Positions 32,100 to 62,144 of a stretch of 64,000 nt of DNA are shown piece after piece. The notes under the pieces were generated by a model. It did not search any database, was not told the origin of the DNA, and saw nothing but the letters and a program-made list of their open reading frames with translations. Each line of letters opens with the position of its first letter. Positions within the stretch are counted from its first letter, which is position 1. The DNA comes from Cristatella mucedo. Taxonomy: Eukaryota > Bryozoa > Phylactolaemata > Cristatellidae. The stretch spans positions 2,254,501 through 2,318,500 of the forward strand of contig WPIO01000008.1 in assembly GCA_009760855.2 (NCBI GenBank). The letters are read 5' to 3'. Made by a program: the position numbers and the translations under genes.

Positions 32100-33340
32100 T
32101 AGATCGAGGCACATGCGTGAAGTTCGTTGAGGCTGAAGCTCGTTGAGGATTCTTGCGATATCTGTACAGCTTAATTTATTTATTTTTTCATTTATTTTCA
32201 GTGCAGCGGAATGCCTTGTACATTCTATAACTCGGCTAATACTTTACGTATCGAAGTGAAATTTGAAATGCGAGTCCAGCTCTGCTTGTACGACGTGAGA
32301 ATAAATATTATTTATGATTTAGGTCGGATAAGTTTTACTTTACACGTCCGTGGCTGCAGACAGTTAGGCCCCAGGACGTTTGATGCCCTAGACGGCGCTT
32401 ACGGCTTGTCGTTTGCTGCTGGTATCCATCGGCCTTCCGCTTCCGCCGAGAATGCGTCGGCTTCGCGCGTTGCCTCGGCCGACGGCGGGATTCCCCACGC
32501 GACTTGCTTGCACGGCGAGAGGCGCACGCCTGGCTATTTCGCAGAGTCTGCAGGACTGCGTCGCTGTGCGTCGAGTCCCAGTTGCTCTTGCACTGCTTGA
32601 GTTGCGAACCAGCCACCACCGCCACTCGCGTATCGCCACCGATTGCCTTCTGCCATCTGACGTCACTATTCGCCGATGCAATGCCGAAGTGACGAGGTGA
32701 TTGGTAAGGGTAGACAGATGCTCTATGAACCCCTTAAGAATACATAGATTGCACGGTTTTCTTCGCGCCCGCTTGCAAACGGTGGTCTTGGGAGTGGCCA
32801 TGCGATAGCCTAGCCGCTACCTTCTTAGTCCACTTTTCTATGCGCACAGGCAACTTTGCGGGCTAAGTTCGCATTAGCAGCCTAGGTCTGCAGCCGCGAA
32901 ATGCTTACCTCATGGCTTACCTCCGAGCTTGCGGTAACTCGTAAGCAACAGACTCGCGGTCTGGCGCCCGTCTGGCGGTGCAGCTTGCATGCGTGCAGCG
33001 CGAGCACTGGTGCGAGCCGGGTGGCACTTAGAGCGCTTAGTAAACCCGGCTTACTAAGCGCTCCCTGGCTGAGCCTGTAGTAAACGCTCCTAGAGACGGT
33101 TCAGCTTTGAACGACAACAAAAGCACCAGCCGGCGTGTGTTCGCCAGGCAAATGCGGCCGCTATCAGCCAGCCCGCCGCCGTGCGCAGTCAGATCCGGAG
33201 AAGCGCTATGGATTCGCAGTCATAGAGCTGCTATTCAGGCAATTGACGCGCAGCTGACCTGGTTATCACCTTTAGAATGGTTTCTTAGCGAAAAGCCGCA
33301 GGCCACGGCGTCAGACGCTCAGCAGCAGACGCTAGTGAGA
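32100..33340. promoter_or_regulatory. CpG-rich stretch upstream of alpha-B; possible promoter region
   Basis: From about 32,400 to 33,350 CpG density is visibly higher than in the spacer and introns, and several overlapping frames stay open on both strands, as expected from GC-rich DNA. No protein family is recognised. It could hold the alpha-B promoter. No TATA box is assigned. Confidence 0.3.
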
Positions 33341-33394
33341 ATGGCGGATCTAGAGCAGAAGGACGAGATAGCTAATGCAAGCCCAGCAACTAAG
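33341..33394 (+). CDS. Candidate upstream start exon of alpha-B
   Basis: An ATG in strong Kozak context (A at -3, G at +4) opens 18 codons, MADLEQKDEIANASPATK, ending in phase 0 at a GTTTGT donor. Its charged, small N-terminus resembles those of animal alpha subunits, and phase 0 fits a splice to the CAG before 34645 or to phase-0 acceptors inside exon 1. The frame is also open upstream to 33107. Without transcripts this is only a candidate. Confidence 0.28.
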
Positions 33395-33557
33395 GTTTGT
33401 TTCGTTCGTCGACCTTTCTTTACTGTGGTGAAGTTTTATTTTTAAAGGATATTCAAATCCGCATGAGTAGCCTATTGTTGAATGGCCCACGGAACTCATG
33501 CAGTTTAGCCTGAGTAGTAGTAAGCGTGGCCGCCAGTCGGAATAGCGTTGGCTCATT

Positions 33558-33560
<3 letters not shown>

Positions 33561-33628
<68 letters not shown>
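33561..33628 (+). repeat. (CT)n microsatellite
   Basis: About 34 uninterrupted CT units upstream of alpha-B; a polypyrimidine mirror repeat. Confidence 0.95.
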
Positions 33629-33630
<2 letters not shown>

Positions 33631-33915
33631 ATAGCGTACATTTCTCTCTTATGTCAAGATGTCATCGTGGCACTAAGCGAGCATCTCTTTTACAGTGTGG
33701 TATTCCTGCGCCTGACTATAACTTCACGAATGAAGTTGGTTGAAATTACCTCGTCGTTGCTTGAGGATAGCTGAAGAGCAGACCGTTCGCTAACGGTCGA
33801 GATTAGGTTCTTGCCCGTTAAATAGTAGTCGCGATTGCAAATGCAAATATTCAAACTTGGTGCCACTAGTACTATGTCTTCGTAGCTGCTGGCCAACAAA
33901 GCCCGGGCCAGCAAG

Positions 33916-34115
33916 CCCTTGCCCTTGCCCTTGCCCTTGCCCTTGCCCTTGCCCTTGCCCTTGCCCTTGCCCTTGCCCTTGCCCTTGCCCTTGCCCTTGC
34001 CCTTGCCCTTGCCCTTGCCCTTGCCCTTGCCCTTGCCCTTGCCCTTGCCCTTGCCCTTGCCCTTGCCCTTGCCCTTGCCCTTGCCCTTGCCCTTGCCCTT
34101 GCCCTTGCCCTTGCC
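33916..34115 (+). repeat. (CCCTTG)n hexanucleotide array, about 33 units
   Basis: About 200 nt of almost perfect tandem CCCTTG lie some 530 nt upstream of alpha-B exon 1. On the - strand it reads GGGCAA repeats, runs of three G spaced by three bases, which is a classic G-quadruplex pattern. All frames stay open (Pro-Cys or Leu-Pro repeats), so open frames across it are not evidence of coding. Confidence 0.95.
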
Positions 34116-34644
34116 GGCGGGAGTGTCGAAAGGACTCGAAACGACTGCGAAAGGTACGAGAGGATTATTGAGCAGACGACCTGTATCGTCGACGTAGTTT
34201 GCAGCCTGCCATTTTTTGCTGCCACCAAGGTCTTTAGCCTGAAGTTCGTCGAGGCGTGCTGTCCCGACTGCACACTGACGGCGGACGATCGGTCTGGTGC
34301 AGCTGAATTCGGTGCGCGCCCGACCGTGCGTTAGTGACTAGTGCGTTAGTGACGTCGGTGCCCTCCGCTCACCCGTAAGTAACCCGACCGAAGCAGCAAC
34401 CGTGGCTGCTGGCACAACAGCGCCGCCCGAAATTTCGCTAGAACTTAAGCAACTGAAATGCAAGATTGTCGCGTCCTCAGTACCACGTGCTCGGTCTGCA
34501 GAAGACGCGATAGAAATGCAGCGCGTGCGAGCGGACGTGTCGTGCGCCTTCGCGGACTCAAGTCATTAGGGTCGAAGGGAGCGCGAACTCAAAACCAGCG
34601 TCGCTGTCAGCTCGCGCCATTCTTCATTTGTCGCCTCGACGCAG

Positions 34645-54987
<20,343 letters not shown>

Positions 54988-55096
54988 GCTGGAGAGCACC
55001 TAGATCTCGCTGTCCGTCACATGGCATGTCACGTGAGCAGCAGCCAATTGGCCGCAGATGCTGATCCATCGAGCAAACATGTACATCATTTACTTG

Positions 55097-55102
55097 TTTA
55101 TT
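55097..55102 (-). terminator. Candidate poly(A) signal of TBRG1 (AATAAA)
   Basis: It lies about 133 nt past the TBRG1 stop, on the - strand. Confidence 0.5.
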
Positions 55103-55108
55103 ATTAAA
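55103..55108 (+). terminator. Candidate poly(A) signal of alpha-B (ATTAAA)
   Basis: It lies 116 nt after the alpha-B stop and directly abuts the TBRG1 AATAAA on the other strand. Confidence 0.5.
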
Positions 55109-55234
55109 CTACACTTGTAAACGTACTGTGCAAGTGCACAGACGCGCACTTGCACCGCCTCTACCAGAGAGAACGCGCCGTAACATTATCTATGCTGCCC
55201 GAGCGACTGAATTGCTACAATATAAATGGATGCA

Positions 55235-55456
55235 CTATCTCGCCTTCCCTTTGCGAAGAACGGCGCAGAGTACCTCGTGACTCGTCGCGGGGTCCAGCCG
55301 CGAAGGCACGTTCGTGAGCTTCTCTTGATCCCGGCAGACTTCGAACTTGGTCCACTGGTAGCCTTTGCACTTTTTCGCACCGGGACAGCATTGCAGCAGG
55401 TTTCTCACAATCGGATGGCATAATCCAAAAAAGTCCGACTCCTCTATTACCCGGAT
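55235..55456 (-). CDS. TBRG1: TBRG1 last exon: FYRC end
   Basis: The exon encodes IRVIEESDFFGLCHP, then CPGAKKCKGYQWTKFEVC, a short tail and TAG. The in-frame acceptor is GCGAG, 10 nt after a better-looking TTGCAG that would shift the frame, so the exact start is less certain than the exon. The tail after FEVC is shorter than in vertebrates. Confidence 0.88.
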   Translation of the reverse strand: MRVIEESDFFGLCHPIVRNLLQCCPGAKKCKGYQWTKFEVCRDQEKLTNVPSRLDPATSHEVLCAVLRKGKAR

Positions 55457-58400
55457 CTCGCAGCCACTGCAACAGGTGAGCAAGGTAAGCAGCAGGGCAG
55501 GGCTACATCTCTCGCTGTTAGGCGGTAAATGCAAGGCTGGTGCACCAATGCTTTCAGCAAGAGACCAAGACAGGATGGAAGCATCTGGAAGCAAGGAGCC
55601 CATGTTCCCTGGTTCTTGCTACCTGCCCGAAGGCCTACGCAGCCACGGGCAGCTGCCCGTGGCTGCGTAGGCCTTCGGGCATATCACCAAGCAGGAAATC
55701 ATCATCACCAAGCAGGAAAGCATACTAGAACTTGCCCAAGCTTATTCGGGCAGACTGCCACAGGCCCTTTCTAGAGCTATGCAAACCAAACATTGACCAA
55801 GACAAGCCATGGGTCGGTAGTGAGGGAGAGGCAGAGACAGACAGACAGAGAGACAGACAGACAGAGGCAGACAGAGAGAGACAGACAGACAGAGACAGAG
55901 AGAGGGGGAGGGAGGGCAAGTTAGCAAGTGAGTGAGAAACAGAGAGACGGACTGCAAGAGAGTAGTTCCAGTGGACCTAATAAGGAGGCAAGCAGACTCC
56001 AGCAGATAGAAGGGAAACTCCGCAGAACCATGGGTAGATCGAGCAGAATACACCGTCTGCAATAGAGGCAATACTGTCCATGCAGCCACTGCAGAGCATG
56101 GGTGCTGGCTGCTAAGGAGAGTGCAAAGCAGCGCCGCTGGTCACCAGTTCGTCTCGCCGATGCACTTACACAATATAGCTTACGACTTTCATGAGCTTGC
56201 TGTGACACTCGTCCGGAGTAGATCCAACGAAAACCTGCGAGGGATTATTCTCGGGAGACAGCTCAAACTGAAAAAAAAAGAGCCGAGATGACGATGCGCC
56301 GATGCACTCGCTCGCCAAGCAGAAGCACGAACCAGGACTGCTGCTCGGCATCGTTCTCCACGCTAGGCAGCTATGCACGTGGGCAGGCGACAAAAAGTCC
56401 CTCTGACTCGAGCAATGCATGCCCTTACTATCGGAAGGCCTTACTCCTCTCGGGGGGGGGGCAGGCGGTTCGACCCTGGAGACTGGCAATAAAATCTGGC
56501 ACGCTGGGTGTGGTGGGTTCGGCTCTCCCGATCCCCTACTGGAAGCCAGCGGGCAGAACCAGAAGGCAGAGTGTGGCATCTCGCAGAGCTCACCCTCAGT
56601 CACGGCGAGCCTCCTCTGGTCTTAATCACGTCAAATCCTAACTCGGGGTTCCACTCTGCACAGGGCAGCGGCCTAGGGCCATCCATCAGTGAGTGGCACC
56701 AGTCGAATTCGCAAGCATGAGGGCATGAGCCAGGGACGACCTCAAAATGCATGCCTCCCCGGCCCGCCGAGGCATGCCTACGCAGCTCATGCCAGCCGAG
56801 AGCAACAGCAAATGAGCCGGCTTTCTCTGCATTCACACGAGACCGCAGCACCATTGCCGAAACATGCTGTTCTGCCACGAAACCGGGTTCTGAGCACTGC
56901 GCCTGTGTGCTCTGCGAGAGCTCAGCAGTGCAACTTTCATTGATGGCTTGCAGAGGCTTCGAGCACACGCTTCGCTAAAATACACCATCGCCTGTCGCCC
57001 AACTCGTAAATGCACAAAAAAAGGCAATGCCGGTAGAACTAGTGAGAACTAACCAAGTCGTTCGAAGCGACTGTCGCAAACAATCAGCCGGCACAACTGC
57101 AACTACTGACCAGCACGGCTGCTTCAGTAAAAAATACCGCAAGTATGGCCTCGGTCGGCGACCAAATTTATACTTTTTTTCAATGATTTATTTTTTTCTT
57201 TCTTTTGCAGCAAATGTAAAGCGCCTAGAAAGATATTGAGTTCTCTGAGGGTGCTTTATCAAGTGGATTATTATAATTATTAGGTTAACTCCTGCTGAGA
57301 TTACGAAATCATCTATTTCTTGGAGGACCCTGTCTTGCGAGCGGTTTTGTGACACTTTTGGTGTGAGTACACATGCACCCGTGTGACCGCAGCGGTTGGG
57401 TACATGGTGCCCCACTCGATCGCTGCTGAACTGCTGTTTACTAGCCATCATATGTTCGTTCTCAGTGTGCAAACCAGTCATTCAGCACCCACCGGCCGCA
57501 TGTACCACCCAGGCTAGCCAGCCCAATTCGATCAGGTCGGAAGTGTGATGGCCACTATGACTACTGACAGACGTAGCCGCCCACGGGGCCAGAATACCTC
57601 GGCAGCCAGTGAGCAGCAGCAATAGCCTGCTTAGCCAGTGAGCAGCAGCAATAGCCTGCTTAGCCAGCGAGCAGCGGCCAGTGCTGCCGCCACGAAGCTG
57701 CCAGTGCTGCCACCACGCACCTGCGGTCCGGAGGAAGACTCCATGACTTTGCACGTGTACAGGCACGAGTCGAGCGGGTCGGACAGGCTGGCATATGCCC
57801 TCGTGCAGCAGAAGCCCACCGGGTAGATGGAGCTGCTGCTGTGGTAGCCGTGCTTGTCGGTTATCTGTAAGGAAAAAATAGAGAAAAGGCACTTTGCGAG
57901 ATAATCGCGGGGAAGCAACGAAAACTGCAGAACGCCAGCTGACAAGGGCTTAAACTCCCCTCACCCGCCCCAGCCAGCCTGCCACACAGGGTCGGCCGAG
58001 ATGAAAAAGTGCCACTGCACATTCGCCAGCACATCCGCCGCCAGCACATTCACCGCCAGTGCAGGGGGGGCCGGCGGCAGAAAGCGAGCGCCACCTTGTT
58101 GCAGCCGCCGGAAGCAGAAGGCACTGCCGAGGACGATCAGCAAGAATAAAAACGACTGGTATTGGTGGCCGATAGGCACCACCCAATGATAATGAACCGT
58201 TTGAGAAGCAGCAGCGAGGCAGCCAGCTTCCGTCAAGCCGGGCTTGCTGGCAGGCGATAGCACGATGTGCGCTCGCGGCCAAAGACCGAATGCGCAGGCC
58301 GAACACCGGCTTAAATTGGCAGACGGCACGGACAGCCAGAGTCCATCGTTGCCTCCACACCCAACCGCTTGTCATCGGCCAGCCTGCACAGAGCCAGAGC

Positions 58401-61400
58401 CACGACTTAGTACAAGATGGCGGCCAGACGGCCACCTTGCTAGGGGCAGCCAATCACAGAAAGGCTGCAGGGGACTATCAGGCAGGACCGCATGCCATGC
58501 CGAATCGGTCGGTCGGGGTCGGGGCGAGGAAGGACCGGGCCTTTAGCTACAGTGCCCTGCGGGTGGCAGCTGCGGCGGTAGAAACAGCTGCCGCGCTGGC
58601 GCAACATGGCCTTGCCCGCCCCCTTTCTTCTCCACCAGAGCGAAAAATGAGGCTTCGGCTAAATGCGAGGTGGCAATGGCTTCCGTGCTAGCGTCGGCCT
58701 GCGGCGCGTCGCTGAGACTACGGCCGACTTCCTCACCTCGCCGATGCTGTAAATCGTGAGGCCGGCATCCAAGTTGATGGGAAACAGAGGCCGGCCAACG
58801 CTGTCCAGCTGGATGGGCGGTATGCGCACGACCACCTTCTTGCTGCCCGACGCCTTCCTGGACGCCTGCTGCAGCTGCGCGGCCGCCTTGGCAGCTTCGG
58901 CTGCGTTCTCTGCAACGACCGGGCAAGACGAGTGGCTGAGGACTGGCCCGGCGCTGACGTCAGCACTGATGGCTGGCTCAGGGCGGCGCAGGCGCGCTCG
59001 CGCTGGCGCTGCTGCTGCTGCAAGCACGAGCAGCAGCAGCAGCGCCAGGCAGAGAAGAGAGCATGAAGTGCACACGTGCATCTTGCGGGTTTCTCGGAGC
59101 AGGCAAAGTTCAGATGCAGAAACCAAGCGCAGGCTCGACTGACAGCTCAAAGCAGAGCCAGCACGTCAGACAAGCGGCAGGGGGGGCAGTGACGTCGGTC
59201 CCAACCTCCCTCACCAAAGTGCCAGGAAGCAGAGCGCCCTGGCAACGGTCGAGCCGGTGCCAGGTCGCTCAGCACTCCATCGGGCCGGGGGGGGGAGAGA
59301 GGAAGGTGTTCATTAATCATGAATCCACGCAGCTTCAACGGTGGCTGCGTCCTGAGGGCACGCGCGGACATGCGCGCCGTCGTCTGCAACTCCTCCTCCG
59401 CAAAGCCTGCACGACTGGGCGTCACGCCCTGGGATCGCGTGCACGGCACGCTCGAGGCCCGCAGCAGCGACTTTCGTGTGCCCACACGGCAGCCCCAAAC
59501 AGTCCCAGCTCGCCTCGCTCAACGAAGAGAAAGCGAGAAGCAGTGAAGTCACGTGACGATGACCGAGAAAGTAAGAGACATAGTATCGGCATAGGAGTAC
59601 CGGCTGGAGAGGATGCCCGTGAGACTGCAGCAGGATACAAGATACGGTCGTTGCACGTGAACTGCGGAAGTGAGCTACAGCTGTCCGAGGCCTGCAGAAC
59701 AAAAGATCGCATCACCAACAGTGCATCCAAGTGCATGAAGGGGAATTGATAGCAGCACTGATGAGATGATCCAAGAGCGTGAAAAGGCTGAAACTCGCGT
59801 AGTAATTCAGCTCAAGGTGCGAGGGGATCCTCGGACATGAATCTGCGAATTTTTCTCTATATCCTCTGACCAACCGGTAGCCATTGCAGATCATTTAGCG
59901 CAGGAGACACGCGCCCAAGTGTAGCTGATTCAAAGACCAACTTGCCGACCATGTCCAGCACTAACAAGCAGAAGCTTGACGGTTCTTTGGCAAAACTGCC
60001 AATATCGTGCCATAGTAGACATTTTGTTCTCTTAGGGTGGCGCCATATGCAAATGTATTATTAGCATAATCCTTATTCTTATTATTATCATAGCTAGCCT
60101 AAAAAAGCACGGGTAAACGGCGCGACCTTTAGCCACACAGTGATCGACCGGGCAACGAACGCAAATGAGTGACGAGTGGCGGAGCCCGCCAATCGTCGAA
60201 CGAAAACCTCCAAAGCTCACGAGCGATCATCAGAGGCGATAACAAACTTTCGCAGTGCACTCGATGGAAGCGGTGGTGCCACCTACCTGATGCCAGCCGC
60301 ATGTTGCTCGACAGGCTGTCGCTGGCCGAAGCTGCTGCGGCCGCCGAGCCGCCGCCTTTCCTTTTGGGCGACGAGCGCCTTCTCTCATCCGCGCTGTCTG
60401 CCTGCCGGTCGCTGGCCGCCGAGGCGCTGCGCCCGTCCGCCATCGCCGCAGGCTCCTCGGGTTCGGGGAGGCCTTCGTGAGCCATCAGACGTTTCAAGAG
60501 GAACCTGGTTGGAGCACAGAAACTCGTGCGGCGGCAGCGGACGAGTTGGCAGCCGACTTGTCTGCCAAAGGTGCCCCCCTCGCTGCTAGTAGTCTGGCAG
60601 GATGCGCCCGCGGCATCGGCAGCAGCAGCAGCAGCGATTGGCTGCGTGCGCCTGAGCTCTCACCTGCGCTCTGCAGCCAGCGAGGCGGCGCTCTCGTCAG
60701 TTCGAGCGATCTCGTCCGCGAGGGCGGCGTTCTCCTGCAATGCAGCAGCTGCGGCGTCAGTGCAAGGCGAGGGCACGGCTTCTCGCCCACACGCCCGGCC
60801 GGCCGGCGAGACTTGGCTGCTGCCTGCCGACTCCTTGAACGCAGCAGCTCAGGAGCAAAGAAGGTTCAGCCTCCCTCAAAACAAAACAAAAACTGCTCAT
60901 TCGGTGCTCTCTTCAACCACGGGAGAGACGGAAGCAGAGCTGGTTTTGTCCAGCGGTTAAGAAGGTGCAAAATGAAAAAGGCGTGAAATAAAAGGTGAAA
61001 TCGTTGCCTCTCACAACAGGAAGGTGGCGCAGATGATTGGCATTAGCGAGATGGACCGTCATACGAAACCGAATCAAGTGTTTTCAGAGTAGTAGCACGG
61101 AACGTCTTATTACGCTCTGGCCGGCCACGTTTGACCATAAAAAAACGGGATGACAGCTGGCTGGGGCAGCTGGCCGCTAAGTCAAAGTTAGATCCCTCCC
61201 CCCCCCCACTTTGAGCTCTCGCCGAGTGTTGGAAGAGGAGGCCGTGGGCAACGCTGCCAGTGCCATTGCCGATTCGGGTCGCTGGAGGCTTTCGGAGCAC
61301 GGCATTCATAGAAGAGTAATATCAAGTGCAAGCCGTTATTTGACGAGCACAAGCGAAAGAAGCAATGGGCACTAGGCACACGCCCACTTTACAGCTGACG

Positions 61401-62144
61401 ACTAGAGCCGTGTTCTAGGGAGCGATGAAAGTAAATTAATTATCCACAGAAAGGGCAAACAGAGAGCTTTCGTCGGTCGCAGAAAAGGTGAAGAGAACGA
61501 TCCGGCCTGCTCACAGTCAACGCTCAAGTATCGCGGGGTGGTGGCAGGCAGTGTGCTTGCCTGGTCGTGTCTTTCGGCTTCCGCCGGCAGAATTCTTCTG
61601 ACAACTGATACAGGCGGAGGGACCAGCGCCAAGCTGCAGGCTAGAGAGCTGTATTACACCGTAGCCAACACTCGCACCTACTGAGCGAGTTCGAACGGGC
61701 AAGAGTCGAGGTAGTTGAGGAAGATGTGTGCTTGCTCACAGAAGGTGGTGTCATGGCACGTGACCACACGACTGGGTCGCCGTGCCGACGAATCGAACCG
61801 AAGCACAAGGGTCCACGCAGCACAAGGCCAACATTAACATATATATATATATATATATATAATTCATTTATATAGTGCCCCAATAGAACTTTATCTCTAT
61901 TCAAGCGCTTCACATATGCCTCGGGGCTCGAGCTCACGACCTCAGCCGCCAGACCTTGGTCGGGGGGGGGAGCACCTTAACCGCCAGACCAAACCAGCTC
62001 AGTGAAACGCCGAGCACTCACGAAGAGCAATCTCCTGCAGAAGAGCTTGAGCTGCCTGTACTTTCCTTTGTACCGCAGCTGCCCACCATCGCCACCGTCC
62101 TCTGCTCGCTTCACCAGCCCGGCAACGGAAGCAGCAGCTGCCGC
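55235..62144 (-). CDS. TBRG1: TBRG1/NIAM orthologue with FYRN-FYRC domain (7 exons, first exon not found)
   Basis: TBRG1 is a nuclear growth-inhibitory protein that in mammals binds ARF and MDM2 and supports p53. The - strand exons, in transcript order, are 62144-62022, 60734-60664, 60504-60287, 58909-58737, 57864-57721, 56267-56184 and 55456-55235. They join in frame over 1,035 nt (344 residues and TAG). Recognisable parts are a basic KYRQLK segment, ENAALADEIAR running into the coiled-coil-like AERRFLLKRL, PIQLDSVGRPLFPI, the FYRN motif IYPVGFCCTRAYAS with CLYTCKV, and the FYRC motifs FELSPENNPSQ, DFFGLCHP and CPGAKKCKGYQW. Human TBRG1 is 411 residues, and the C-terminal tail here is shorter. 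The first coding exon lies upstream of 62,144 or beyond the window. The closest alternatives, the KMT2/MLL FYR proteins, lack the ENAA...DEIAR segment, so TBRG1 fits best. Confidence 0.9.
55624..55681. repeat. Perfect 58-bp palindrome (29-bp arms, no spacer)
   Basis: The left arm 55624-55652, starting TGCCCGAAGGCC, is the exact reverse complement of 55653-55681, with no loop. It lies in the last intron of the TBRG1 gene. Its origin is unknown: a recent inverted duplication or an assembly fold-back are both possible. Confidence 0.95.
56184..56267 (-). CDS. TBRG1: TBRG1 exon: start of FYRC
   Basis: The exon is 84 nt, with a strong acceptor (a run of T then CAG) and donor GTAAGC. It encodes FELSPENNPSQVFVGS, then TPDECHSKLMKV. 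Confidence 0.92.
57195..57282 (+). mobile_element. L2 tail in a TBRG1 intron
   Basis: CAAATGTAAAGCGCCTAGAA and CTCTGAGGGTGCTTTATCAA with TTATTATAATTATTA. Confidence 0.75.
57721..57864 (-). CDS. TBRG1: TBRG1 exon: FYRN core
   Basis: The exon is 144 nt, with acceptor CCTTACAG and donor GTGCGT. It encodes ITDKHGYHSSSSIYPVGFCC, then TRAYASLSDP and CLYTCKVMESSSGPQ. IYPVG and the aromatic and Cys positions are the FYRN signature. Confidence 0.95.
58737..58909 (-). CDS. TBRG1: TBRG1 exon: entry to FYRN
   Basis: The exon is 173 nt, with acceptor GTTGCAG and donor GTGAGG. It encodes ASRKASGSKKVVVRIPPIQL, then DSVGRPLFPINLDAGL and TIYSIGE. This matches the PIALDPSGRPVFPIGLGGLT region of TBRG1. Confidence 0.92.
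60015..60090 (+). mobile_element. L2-type tail in a TBRG1 intron
   Basis: TTGTTCTCTTAGGGTGGCGC, then ATATGCAAATGTATTATTAG and TTATTATTAT. Confidence 0.6.
60287..60504 (-). CDS. TBRG1: TBRG1 exon: coiled coil and Ser/Ala-rich linker
   Basis: The exon is 218 nt, with acceptor CAACCAG and donor GTAGGT. It encodes FLLKRLMAHEGLPEPEE, then an acidic/Ser-rich linker with SPKRKGGGS, a possible nuclear-localisation patch. Confidence 0.87.
60664..60734 (-). CDS. TBRG1: TBRG1 exon: ENAALADEIAR
   Basis: The exon is 71 nt, with acceptor CATTGCAG and donor GTGAGA. It encodes ENAALADEIARTDESAASLA, then AER, with a split Arg. The match to the diagnostic ENAAICDEIARLEE of TBRG1 is strong. Confidence 0.9.
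61857..62003 (-). repeat. SINE-B copy next to a TBRG1 splice donor
   Basis: A - strand copy, same orientation as TBRG1. The head starts about 13 nt after the GTGAGT donor of the exon at 62022-62144, and the tail ends in an (AT)n run. Confidence 0.78.
62022..62144 (-). CDS. TBRG1: TBRG1 exon: basic segment
   Basis: The exon is 123 nt, from acceptor CTTGTAG to a perfect GTGAGT donor, phase 0 at both ends. It encodes VAGLVKRAEDGGDG, then RYKGKYRQLKLFCRRLLF. It matches the KYRLKYLRLRKAAKATVF segment of TBRG1 in position and basic pattern. An in-frame TAG directly precedes it, so the start codon is in an earlier exon. Confidence 0.8.

Noticed and set aside
33857-34273. Long open frames of Pro-Cys, Leu-Pro or Ala-Arg repeats across the CCCTTG array
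   Set aside because: A hexamer repeat without stops leaves every frame open; there is no unique protein sequence or homology.
55788-55935. Possible coding or CRISPR-like array in the GACAGA-rich stretch
   Set aside because: Simple-sequence DNA with no spacer structure; the genome is eukaryotic.
58659-59150. 163-codon - strand frame starting with a signal-peptide-like Leu stretch, read as a secreted protein
   Set aside because: Only its last part is the TBRG1 exon; the Leu/Ala run lies upstream of the acceptor, in the intron, and comes from a GCT/CAG-type repeat.
61043-61309. - strand frame with VKRGRPERNKTFRATTLKTL as a TBRG1 N-terminal exon
   Set aside because: It does not align with the family. 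The exon at 62022-62144 fits in motif, phase and donor.
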